From the NCBI RefSeq assembly GCF_004210375.1, contig NC_134833.1:141352127-141416126 (forward strand): a stretch of 64,000 nucleotides of DNA. Direction: 5' to 3'. The translations under genes and the position numbers were made by a program. The DNA is from Tachypleus tridentatus. Its lineage: Eukaryota; Arthropoda; Merostomata; Xiphosura; Limulidae. The notes below the pieces were generated by a model. The model was given only the letters and a program-made list of their open reading frames with translations, did not search any database and was not told where the DNA came from. Numbering within the stretch: position 1 is the stretch's first letter; every line of letters begins with the position of its first letter. Of this stretch, positions 1 to 10,700 are shown in pieces.

Positions 1-224
1 TTTGAGGCATTGGTGGAAGTAAGACACAAATACTGTTTGGGTTACACTGTCCGTTCGATTTAATCTCATCTTCGCCGGCCTCTCATGCTTAAACGAAAAG
101 AAGCAGATGTGTGAACTCTAGTTCAGAACGTGTTAGATCTTTACCGCCTTTCACCGTTTGTAGCCAGATGTAAGAAGATATTTATTCACGAAAAATAATT
201 AAATAGAATAAAAACAATAACAAG

Positions 225-793
225 ATTTGTTTGTTTCTTTTACATTTTCACGAAAAACTACAGAAGAGCTAAGTGCGCTAGCCATCCCTAACTCAGCAGT
301 GTAAGACTAGAGGAAAGGCAGCTAGTCATCACCACCACTGAAAATTCATGGGCTGTTCTTTTACCAACGAATACTTGGCCCAGCATAGCCAAGTGTGTTA
401 AGGCGTTCGACTCGTAATCCGAGGGTCGCGGGTTCAAATCCCAGTTACACCAAACATGCTTTCCCTTTCAGCCATGGGGGCGTTATAATGTGGCGGTCAA
501 TCCCACTATTCGTTGGTAAAAGAGTAGCCCAAGAGTTGGTGGTGGGTGGTGATGACTAGCTGCCTTTTCTCTAGTCTTACACTACTAAATTAGGGACGGC
601 TAGCGCAGATAGCCCTCGGTAGCTTTGCGCGAAGTTCAAAAACAAACAAAACCAACGAATACTAGGATTGACCATTACATTATAACGCCTTCACGGCTGA
701 AAGGGCAAGCGTGTTTAGTGTGACAGGGAATAAAACTCGCGACCTTAAAATTACGAGTCTAGCGCACTAACTACCTGGCCATGCCGGCCTAAC
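225..793 (-). repeat. tRNA-headed SINE (minus) split by a younger SINE
   Basis: Minus-strand copy of the main SINE family of this window. Its body lies at 225-362 and its tRNA-like head at 664-793. It is interrupted by a plus-strand copy of the same family; the duplicated 13-bp target accaacgaatact flanks the insert at 363-375 and 651-663. The older copy carries more mismatches than the inserted one, as expected from the nesting order. Confidence 0.9.
376..650 (+). repeat. tRNA-headed SINE inserted in another SINE
   Basis: Full-length plus-strand copy: a tRNA-like head with the A-box-like region and a B-box-like ggttcaaatcc, then a body ending in a short AAC-rich tail. Perfect 13-bp target duplications (363-375 and 651-663) show retrotransposition into the older SINE. 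Confidence 0.92.
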
Positions 794-1092
794 AATAAGA
801 AGAAAGGTAATAATTAGAATACAATATAACAATGGGGAGACGGCAAAACTGTCCTTGAAATTAGTATTTCAGCTCCCAATACGATGTTTGGAAATAAATA
901 CCAAAATGTGATTTAATACATTACTATACTATGTGTGTGTGTGTGTATCAAGCTAATTACTCTGAAATAATACCACGTTGAATTTTCATGTTCTAGTTTA
1001 AATCACCATGAGTGTTTTGTGAAACAAATGTTCTCTAAATTATCTTACTTCCTTAAATATTCTAAGTGGTATACGATTAAGCAACGGTTTGC

Positions 1093-1155
1093 TTGTTAGG
1101 AGTTAAGCACAAAGCCGCACAATAGGCTATCTGTGTTCTGCCTACCACGAGTGTC
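1093..1155 (-). repeat. Fragment of a second tRNA-related SINE family
   Basis: Reads ttaagcacaaagccgcacaa, then taggctatctgtgttctgcc. This is the tail part of a short tRNA-related repeat that recurs in fuller form near 7138, 44549, 44735, 44856, 53188 and 53808. It lies directly before the 5' end of the LINE copy that starts at 1157. Confidence 0.6.
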
Positions 1156-2189
1156 CCCTCGGTGTGGATTCCTGTACGTGGTGAGGGAACCTCCTATGGA
1201 AGATTCTGTTCTTTCTGTTTACCTCCTCTGGGATCTAAACACCCATCCACGTGTTTGCCGTGCGTGGTGACCCGTGAAGGGAAGAAGAGGATCCTGGTGG
1301 TTGAGGAGTCCAACCCTAACACACCACTTTGGTCTTGAATTCCTGTAGACTGGCGGCCTTGGGTGGCACTCCTAGGGTCAATCGGTTGGTCCACTTGGGC
1401 TACGGTTAACCAAGTACCAGTGTTGGATGTTCTTAACAGGTGTTGTGGACACTGTATCTGATGCGGTGTCTGGGTATAGTGCTCACGAAAACCTGGCGTT
1501 GCTGCAGTGTCTTTGTTTGGCACTGTAGTGCGTCCCCTCGTAGGGCTCCATGGTGGGTGGGGTCAGTGGACGCCGAAACATTATTTTTTATTATGGATCC
1601 TCCAAATAAAAACTTAAATAAAATAGTGAAAAACAACCCATAGATAAACGACTATGTCTTGAAGATTCTGAACAGCAATTTTCAACATCTATAACACCTA
1701 TACCTCATTTTCTTATATTACACTCTATTTCAAACAAATATTTAGGGCAAATGTCTCCCTTTTTTATTCAGAAGGGACTAAAGGTACTTGCTGACTCTCC
1801 AAAGTCAATGAAAAAGCTTCGCTCCAGTGAAATACTGGTGAAAACATCCACATTTAGACACAGTGAACTACTCTTATATTCAAAGGCTATTGGGGATATA
1901 CCCATTAAGGTTATGCCCCATGCTACTTTGAATTCATCACAAGGCGTTATTGTTGAGAGGAATTTGAATAACATCCCCGAGTCGGAGATTTTCGCTGGTT
2001 TCTCCACCCAAGAAGTTTCTGCAGTGAGGCATATCTCCACTCGCAAAGATGGAATTACGATGACGACCAATGTCCTGATTTTAACACCATCGAGGCAAAT
2101 TATCTTAATTGCAAGGTATGGCCATACATTCCAAACCCTATCAGATATTTCCAGTGTCAAAGGTTCAGTCACTCGAAGACATCATATCA

Positions 2190-2332
2190 TGGTTCCTTGA
2201 CATGTGCATGTTGCAGTGTCAAGAACCATGATGTTTATGAGTGTGAAACAGAACGTCATTGCATTAACTGCCATGGTTCTCACCCGTCCTACTTTCGTTC
2301 TTGCCCTAAATGGTTGGAGCAAAAAGAGGTGT
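2190..2332 (+). pseudogene. ORF1 zinc-knuckle segment of LINE copy 1
   Basis: The decayed ORF1 shows tandem CCHC-type zinc knuckles: the frame reads CACCSVKNHDVYEC, then HCINCHGSHPSYFRSCPKW. Such knuckles bind the element RNA in LINE ORF1 proteins. The same block is present, better preserved, in copy 2 at 55359-55500. The reading frame is broken upstream and downstream. Confidence 0.75.
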
Positions 2333-4428
2333 AGCGTTTTAAGACGATTCAAAACATTACTTACTCTCTCAAAAGACACTGTCCACCACTTCATCTCGGA
2401 TGTATAATGCTTCACTTCATTCCACTATCACAGTGGAAGTGCAAACGGATCTCTCTGTGCCTCCAAAAGAATCATTTCATACCAGAAGAAAAGTCTTTTG
2501 ACCTCCATAGTTAAAAAGGTTGACGAATCAATATCAACACCCATCTCTTTCCCTAACATTCATTCCAGCAAACCCCAAGATCCATTTCCTTGGGTTCCGG
2601 GTACAGGCATTTCCTCGGGTACATCTTCTTCTCCCGCCCCAAAATGAAAAATGATCATTCTTTCACGTCCTTAGTTGCTGGAATCTTCTTCCAACGACAG
2701 AGACCTGCCAAATCGACCCAGGGCAGGATTCAGGGAAGTCGACCGACATCCCTCTAATAAAAAAAATAAAGAAAAAAGACGTGGTCGAAAACAGAAGGGC
2801 TCTTCACCCAAATCGCCTACACATAAATAAAAATGGCCACTTCGATACAGTGAAACTGTTGAAGTTTACATTCTAATCTGGATTACATTGAAGCACTGAT
2901 TGCTTCCTGCCATCCTATATGTCTTTCCTTACAGGAAACATTTCTCAAACCAGCCGATACAGTCACCTTTCGGCAGTTTTCTTTGTACAGAAATGACAGG
3001 TTGTGTGATGGGCGAGTGCATGGATGGGTGACACTGTTGGTTGATCAGCATGTCCCTACCCTGTCTTTGCCACTTGACACACCCTTGGAGGCAGCAGCCA
3101 TCTGTGTTTTATTTCGTCGTACCATCACTGTTTGTTCTTTCTACCTGTCTCCTGAAGAGACTTGCGATCAATGAGACCTTCATGCTTTCGTTGAACAGTT
3201 GCCATCTCCCTGTTTAATCCTGGGAGACTTTAATGGACATAATCCCATCTGGGAAGAGACTGACATTGATGGGAGGGGTCGCTCTGTAGAGCGTATATTT
3301 CAGATCACAATCTTTCTCTTTTCAGTGCTGGTTCTTACGTTCTTATACTTATTTTCATATATCTAGTCAGTCCTTTACTGCTACTGATCTCTCAGTTTGC
3401 CCCCCTTCACTATTCTCCCACTTAGAGGTTTGACAATAACCCACGAAGCAGTGATTATTTTCCTATAATTTTGAGAGAGACTGGCCGTAGTCGATGCCAC
3501 CCGTGTCCCAGTAGAAGCTGGATCAAGCCAACTGGCCCTCTTTCACTGCTCTCGCAGAACTTGATCCTGCCATTGTTTATAACCCATCAATAAACGACTG
3601 CATGGCAGCAGTAACTGACTGTATTATATAGGCAGCTGCTCAATGTATTATTAAAACCTTGACACGTTTTTCATATCCTCGTCCGTGGTGGAATCCTGCC
3701 TGCCACATGGCACTAAAGGCTCAAAAACGGGTCTGGGATAAATTTCATTGATATCCCACACTCTCGAACCACATTGCTTTCAAGCAGACTCATGCACATG
3801 CTCAGCAGGTAAGACGCCAAAGCCAGAAGGAATCTTGGATTAAGTTTACAACCAGCATCTCTTCAACTACCAGTTCCAAAGTCATATGGGACAAGATTCG
3901 AAAGGTCAGTTGGCTATATAATTCTGTCCCCTCTCGATCTTGGACCTCATGATATACACTACGAGATACTGCGCCATCTATCTCCAGCTTCTTCTGCTGT
4001 TCTTCTGATTGTTTTTAACCGGATCTGGCAAGAGAATGTTTTTCTGATGCCTGGCGCCAGGCTATTGTCCTACCTTTCTCTAAGCTTGGGAATGATCCCA
4101 AGATTCCTTTAAACTACCATACAATTGCTTTGACGAGCTGTCTCTGTAAGACTTTAGAGAGGATGGTTAATGCTCGTCTTGTTTGATTCCTCAAATCAAA
4201 AACCTTCTCTCGCCCAACCAGTACGGGTTCCGACGACAATCCTCCAACATGGACCACCTGATTCGACTTGAAACGTCAATCAGAGAAGCCTTTCTCAAAT
4301 GACAACATCTTGTATCAATATTCTTTGACCTTGAAAAGGCTTATGATAGTACATGGAGGTATGGCATTTTGCGAGACCTCCATATATATGGGTTACGTGG
4401 CCATTTGCTCACTTTTTAATTTTTTTTA

Positions 4429-5229
4429 ATGGACAGGCGATTCCAAGTTTGTGTAGGTTTGACAGTTTCCCGTTCTTTTCTACAGGAACTTGAAGTTCAC
4501 CAAGGCTGTGTTTTGAGTGTCACACTTTTCAGTATAAAGATTAATGTCATCAATGAACAACTCCCTTTTACTGTTGCAAACAGGCTCTATGTCGACGACT
4601 TTCCTATGTCATGTCAGTCGTTGAACATGAAGTATAGAGAGCGGCAGCTACAGACTGATTTCAATCGTTTACTGAAGTGGACCACAGCAAATGGTTTTTA
4701 TTTCTTTCTCTCTGAAACCGTTTTCATGCACTTTTGCTGCCAACGGGGTATTCACTTCGATCCTGAACTCCGTATCTGTGAAGTTGTGCTACCCGTGGTC
4801 CCTGAGACAAAGTTCTTGTGGCTTATCTTTGACTGTAAGCAGGCCTTTATACCATACACCAAGCAGCTACAAGTCAAATGTACAAGAGAACTGAACATCT
4901 TCCGTGTCATCTCTTCCCCCACTTGGGGAGCAGATCAACGTTCTATGCTAAAAATATATCGTGTTCTTATTCGATCAAAACTGGACTATAAGTCACTGGT
5001 TTATGGCTCTGATAAGACCTCGACTTTGAAGATTCTGGACCCCATTCATTATCTGGGGCTTTCCACATTTCTCCAGTTCAGAGTTTGTACACAAAATCTC
5101 ATAAACCTCCTCTCCACCTCTGCCGTTTGCAACTGTCTTTATTGTATGCTTCGAAACTTCGATCCTCAGCACAGCACAGCACCCACCTGGGGTTGTGTTT
5201 TCCTTCTTCGCTTGGCCATGCTTTTTTAG
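4429..5229 (+). pseudogene. Reverse transcriptase fragment of LINE copy 1
   Basis: A 266-codon open stretch covers RT palm motifs B to E. VHQGCVLSVTLF is the P-Q-G equivalent, with the usual PQG replaced by HQG. LYVDDF is the catalytic FADD/YVDD box. A thumb region with a KFLWLIFD block follows. The upstream palm with motif A lies in another frame at about 4310-4380, so the ORF is a remnant and its first Met is not a real start. Confidence 0.8.
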
Positions 5230-5429
5230 AACAGAAAATCTGCCATTGTTCGTTTTGGCCTTCGTATCCAGGCGCAATTGGATGAACTGGGTCTGTCCTT
5301 GGATAACATTGCTGTATCCACTGATCAGCCCATCCCACTATGGCTTCTTACAGTTCTCAAATGTAACCTTTTTTGTTTCAAGTCATCTGAGGAAAGAAAA
5401 TACTCCTGATTGGAAGTACCGTCTTTTAT

Positions 5430-5890
5430 TTGATGGGCATCTTTTGAACCATCCTTCCATTCCAATTTATACAGATGGTTCAAAATCAGGTGACTGTGGG
5501 GGCTCTGCCATAGTTTGTTGTTGTTTGGTGGTTGCGCACAGAATCCCCTCTACAGTTTCTGTATTCACTGCTGAACTGTATGCTATTTCTCTTGCCCTGG
5601 ATCACACAGAGGCTAAACAGTACTCAAATTGAACTATTTATACTGATTCGCTTAGTTCTCTACTGGCCCTGGAATCGCTTCACATTCGTTCTAATCCTGT
5701 TCTCGCCGCTATTCAAACTCGACTGGCCCGTTTCTCTTTAACATTGATTTCTATCCAGTTTTTCTGGATGCCACGCCACGTTGGTACTCGCGGGAACGAG
5801 CTCGCCGACACCGCAGCTAAATCTGTCTGCTCTGGTACTATCACTGCTGTGTCTGTTCCATACGTGGACTATGGTCCTGTATTCTAGGCT
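5430..5890 (+). pseudogene. RNase H domain of LINE copy 1
   Basis: The frame from 5195 gives YTDGSKSGDCGGSAIV with the first catalytic Asp, then VFTAELYAISLALDH with the catalytic Glu. After a stop, the frame continues with IYTDSLSSLLALESL and FFWMPRHVGTRGNELADTAA. Three of the four RNase H acidic residues and the final Asp block are recognisable. It belongs to the LINE that starts at 1157. Confidence 0.8.
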
Positions 5891-6003
5891 CGGCTCCGTG
5901 CCAGTTGGCAGTCGACCTGGAGTGAGCAACGTGAAAACACGTTTTTCCAAATAAAACCCTCTCTTGTCCTTTGGCCGTCTTGCTTCCGAAAAGATAGAAA
6001 AGG

Positions 6004-6227
6004 TTTGGTTTGAATTTCGCGCAAAGCTACACGAAGGTTATCTGCGAGCCGTCCCTAATTTTGCAGTGTAAGCCTAGAGTGAGGGCAGCTAGTCATCACC
6101 ACCCACTGCAAACTCTTGGACTACTCTTTTACAAACAAACAGTTGGATTGACTGTTACATTGTAACGCCTTCACAGCTGAAAGGGCGAGCATGTTTGGTG
6201 CGACAGGGATTCGAACCCGCGGCCGGA
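6004..6227 (-). repeat. SINE (minus), head-truncated, inside LINE copy 1
   Basis: Body and most of the tRNA-like head of the main SINE. It ends at cccgcggcc, without the terminal part of the head. It separates the RNase H part of the LINE from its C-terminal tail (6228-6395). Confidence 0.85.
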
Positions 6228-6395
6228 TCGGAAAGAGGAGGTTGTCCTAACTAGACTACGCACTAGTCACAGTTTTTTAATTCATCATTTTCTTTTATCT
6301 GGGACTGATGCACCAATGTGTTGTGATGCTCAGGTCACAATCAACCACATTTTACTGTCTTGCCGTCGTTACGACTGTCAACAATTTTTTTTTTT
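6228..6395 (+). pseudogene. C-terminal tail of LINE copy 1
   Basis: Conceptual translation includes SGTDAPMCCDAQVTINHILL followed by SCRRYDCQQ. This resembles the Cys/His tail (C..C....T..HIL..C) found after RNase H in Jockey/I-type ORF2. It ends in a poly-T/A-rich stretch near 6390. Confidence 0.65.
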
Positions 6396-6599
6396 TTAAA
6401 GGCCATTAATCTTTTTAACGCTACTTAAGTTTTTTAATATTTAAATTACAACTTTTTTTTCCGATATGATTCCTTTTTAAGAATTAACGTTCAACTAGCT
6501 CGGTTTGAAATTTAAAAAATGACCGTAACGTCAAATGACTCGAAACCAGGACTGGAAAGATCAGCTTCAGGTGTCTAATGGTAAAATTTGAACTTACCT

Positions 6600-6879
6600 G
6601 TTGCGGTCCGGCATGGTCAGGTGGGTTATGGCGTTCGACTCGTAATCTGAGGGTCGCAGATTCGAATCCCCATCGCACCAAACATGCTTGCCCTTTCAGC
6701 CATAGGGACGTTGAAATGTGACAATCGGTCCTACTATTCTTTGGTAAAAGAGTAGCCCAAGAGTTGGCGGTGGGTAGTGATGACTAGCTGCCTTCCCTCT
6801 AGTCTTACACTGCTAAATTAGGGACGGCTAGCATAGATAGCCCTCGAGTAGCTTTGCGCGATATTCAAAAAACAAACAA
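6600..6879 (+). repeat. SINE (plus), full length
   Basis: Complete copy with tRNA-like head, body and (AAC)n-like tail. It is flanked by the 9-bp direct repeat aacttacct at 6591-6599 and 6880-6888. Confidence 0.9.
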
Positions 6880-7137
6880 AACTTACCTATTAATCATCCT
6901 GGCGAGTTATAATAATTATAATTACGATACAGAAAGTCCTTTACAATTTATATTACTGTAGTTTCTCTCTCACTGCTGTAAACAAGATATAAAAATGAAC
7001 AACTAGTTCAAAATTAATTTTTTTTTATCTTAATTCCTTATCACGAATTTTAATAAATTTAATTTTAACTTTTTACCGGATGTTTGGCGCAGATAGCCTA
7101 GTTGCTTTGCGCCAGAAAACGCCAAACCAACGAATCA

Positions 7138-7210
7138 ACAACGAGTATTGAAACCCGATTTCTAGCGTTGTAAGTCCACAGACATACCGCTGTGCGACTG
7201 TGAGGGTGGG
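7138..7210 (-). repeat. Second tRNA-related SINE family, partial
   Basis: Reads on the minus strand as a tRNA-like unit: a cacagcggtatg A-box-like region and a gggtttcaatac B-box-like region. The sequence is related to those at 44549, 44735 and 53808. Confidence 0.6.
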
Positions 7211-7266
7211 GGACATTAAACAATGGAAACGTATATCGTCAGAATCAATAAAGTCTATTTGCTTCT

Positions 7267-7546
7267 GTTGTTTGTTTGTTTTGTTGTTTTTAGCTCAGAG
7301 CTACACGAGGCTATCTGCGCTAGCCGTCCCTAATTTGGCAGTGTACGACTAGAGTGAAGGCAGCTAGTCATCACCACCCATCGCTAACTCTTGGGCTACT
7401 CTTTTACCAACGAATAGTGGGATTGATCGCCACATTATAACGCCATCACAGCTGAAAGGGCGAGCAGGTTTGGTGCGACGGGGATTCTAACTCGCGTCCC
7501 TCAGATTACGAGTCGAACGACTTAACCCACCTGGCCATGCCGGGCC
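7267..7546 (-). repeat. SINE (minus) with 12-bp target duplication
   Basis: Complete minus-strand copy flanked by perfect ctatttgcttct repeats at 7255-7266 and 7547-7558. It lies just downstream of the last coding exon of the minus-strand stathmin-like gene. Confidence 0.92.
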
Positions 7547-7619
7547 CTATTTGCTTCTACATCTGCTTTTAATTTGTTGATTTGTTTTTAATTTTTTTGT
7601 TTATTTATTTTATCTTTAG

Positions 7620-7715
7620 TTAGTTTACCTTTTCAATTCCATTTTGTAAGTTAGCTGTAGGCCTTTCAAGCATTTTTTGCATCTTCTGCGAACTGCGAAT
7701 TCTCTCCTGCAGTAC
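7620..7715 (-). CDS. STMND1: Stathmin-like gene, terminal coding exon 4
   Basis: Acceptor tttttcag, then VLQERIRSSQKMQKMLERP and 12 further residues, ending in TAA at 7622-7620. The last codons are AAG GTA AAC TAA. An alternative is that AAG|gtaaac is a donor leading to another exon; the nearby AATAAA favours termination here. Confidence 0.68.
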   Translation of the reverse strand, partial: VLQERIRSSQKMQKMLERPTANLQNGIEKVN

Positions 7716-10700
7716 CTGAAAAACAATGATAATTATTAATATATATATATACATACATATATATATATGTTTCCTAAGAGGTAAAATAAACTTACTTTTT
7801 GTAAAACAGTTTAAATTTCTTAATTATTCAACTGACCTCTTCCCTTCTTTCTAAGGCTTTCTTCTGTTTTTCCTCGATCTCATCCACAGTGAGAACTTTT
7901 TGTTGAAGTTCTTCCAAGCGCTGTGTAATACAGATTAATGAACCATTAGACAAAATACGAATTTGTTGAAGTTATCTTTTTGTACATGAGATTTATATTT
8001 AAAAACACATAAACTGATCCATTCAAGTACTGTTTCACCATACTTCGTGTTTGTTTGTGAACAACTACAGTAAATAGATTCAAAAAACGTATTTTGTTTC
8101 GGAATTGCGCGCAAAGCTACACGAGGGCTCTCTGCGCTAATCGTCCCTAATTTAGCAGTGTAAGATTAGAGGAAAGGCAGCCAGTCATCACCACCCACCG
8201 CCAACTCTTGGGCTACTCTTTCAGTATCGAATAGTGGGATTAACCGTCACGTTATAACGCCCCCGGGTGAAAGGGCGATCATGTTTGGTGCGATGGGGAT
8301 TCGAACCTGCGTCCCTGGGATTACGAGTCGAACGTTTTAACCCACCTGGCCGTGTCGAGTCATATAAAACGTCTTATTATTCAGTGAAACGACTTCTGGA
8401 CTATTTATCGTCCTACAGACACACTGTTGAAAATTAAGATCACGTGTTGTAAACTTGCAATTAAAACAGTTACCCTAATTTTTTTCTTAAGAAGCAACAA
8501 AAAGAAGCAGTGAACATTCTGGAGATAAAGGTTGTGTGTATACATGTATTTAGTGAATATATATGTGTATGTACTGTAAAAGTTAATCCATAAGCGTTAT
8601 TTAGACTAAGAATACAGGGACATGTCCCTTCACTTTTTCAATAATTTGGGAATGTTCACCTCACAGTACAACAGAACTGAATACTTTTATCTTAATAATT
8701 AGTCATATAAATAGTGCTCTCTTTCGGCAGGTTAATACTAAATATGTGGGCTTAACACACTAGAGATAAAGTTTCGATACCCGCGAAGGACACAATACAG
8801 ATAACTTATTGTGTGGCGTTGCGTTTATCAAGAAACAAAAGTATAATTATTAGCTGTCATATTGGTCGAGACTCTTTTTTAAAAAAACTCGGTTTGAATA
8901 ACTCTTATGCGCCATCTCCAGAAATTGTCTCCTGGTACAAAAGTCAACATTACCTTCACAATTTTCGCACGAGAATCATTTTTATTTTTGAAGCTTTGAG
9001 AAAATAAGCTCAATTTTATTATCTAAATACTAAAAAAATACTGCTAATTCACAAGGTGTCAGGTTGATCGTTCTAATTTGAAGGTTGAAGGTACGTTAGA
9101 AAACTATTTTATTGTTTTAACACACTTGGAATGTCCCTATTCTGATAATTTTATGTATTTTCGAATTCCAAAATCACTATTAGTGAGGGTAGCTCAAAGG
9201 TTGGCGGTGGGTGATATTGATTAGTTGCTTTCCTTCCAGTCTTTCACAACTCATTTTGAGACAGCTAGTGCAGATAGCTCTCGTGTAGCGCTGCATAAAC
9301 TTTAAAACAAAACAAACTACTACTGGTGATGTTCTGGACAGCACGTTCAGGTTTGACTTGTACTACTTTAGAACAACTCTCTCGATGAGTGACCATAGGA
9401 GCTGTGGGATTTTTATTTGTTTATGTTTAAGCATAAAACTATTTTCAATATGTCCACTGTGCTGTTCAAGATATAATAAGAGGCAGTTTGGCTTAGTGGC
9501 TTTGGACTCTTAATCAGATAGTTCGTAGTTTGCCTACTTCATGCTTTCGTGTCCTTAAGCAAAACACTTTAACCCCACTTGGTCCAGTCCATCCAACTGT
9601 ACGGCGAGTACCAGCTGTTAGGAGGATGGGTGTTAATTGCGATGGGTGTCTGTGTGTGTTTACATTCTCATCCGCTTACGCCAACTATTCCACAATTCAG
9701 CACCGGATCCGACGTGCCAACTTGGCATGAAAGTAATCTAACTAATTAATTCAGGAGATAACAAAGCGCACGTCATTTGTCGTATTTTGTCATGACTTTC
9801 AAACACGTTCGAACAAATGGATGACATCACGTCATCCAATACGAATTTAAGTCACTTTCTAAAATATCTTTAACCTTTTTCCTTTTTTGTTCAAACAATA
9901 ACCTGTACCTGTAATCGTTTAGGCGGATGTCTCTTGATAATGCTCTCTTCTTCCAAAGGCACTTCAAACGCTACTGGTGGAGGAACTGGAAAATAAAAAT
10001 ATGAACAGATTGATTTTAAAAATATTTATCAGAACCCGTGATAATACACCATAACCACACGTCGAATGGAAAGTTCTCCTCGTAAATGACAGTGGTAATA
10101 CAAGAAAGTATTGGAAATTTGTGTATAATTATCCTTTAATCTGACTAAAGACTATCTGATAATAAAAACCAGTAATTCTATTCAAACAGGGCATGCACGA
10201 AAGGTAAGATTTTAAAATATCCATGAAAGAGAATTAAAAAAAAATTTAATTTTACTAAACGATATGACCATGGAAAAAAACCGCATGATAATACGACTTT
10301 ATATTTATGGGATAGAAGCTCACACTATGATTGTTCAAATATTGCAAAGTAGAACCAAGCGCGAAAAGAAACCAAGAGAATATTCGCGTGATAGGAACTG
10401 TTACATGGCCTAAAATCCCAAAAGACGTAGGGAATAAGTAACATGGTCTAATAAGTAAGTAGCATTTTCTAATAAAAATAGTAATTAATACTACATTATG
10501 ACGTATGTAAGAAGGGGCGTGTATTCTAATAAGTAAGTTACATGATCTAATAGGCAACGAGATTTAATTAGTAAGTAGCGTGACCTAATAGGCAATAGTA
10601 TTATCTCATAGGTAAGTAATGCGCTATAATAATTAACATGTCATAATAAATAAAAACATGATCTAGTAGGTAAGTAGCATGATATAATAGGTAAGTGACG

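Larger units (their letters stand above)
1157..5999 (+). mobile_element. Degenerate Jockey/I-like non-LTR retrotransposon, copy 1
   Basis: An old LINE with many stops and frameshifts but domains in canonical order. The 5' region (1157-1600) matches 54334-54780. The gag-like ORF1 spans about 1600-2830. The AP endonuclease lies at about 2870-3480 and contains LGDFNGHNPIWE. The reverse transcriptase spans about 3960-5230, with FFDLEKAYDSTW for motif A and YVDD for the catalytic box. The RNase H domain lies at about 5430-5850, with IYTDGSKS, AELYAI and a downstream GNELAD block. The C-terminal tail continues past a SINE at 6228-6395. RT plus RNase H in one ORF fits the Jockey/I group; exact clade placement is inference. 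No intact ORF remains, so it cannot be autonomous. Confidence 0.85.

Noticed and set aside
376..450. tRNA-like sequence with B-box-like motif
   Set aside because: It is the head of a SINE with a fused body and target duplications; the same applies to the other roughly 30 heads, so no independent tRNA gene is called.
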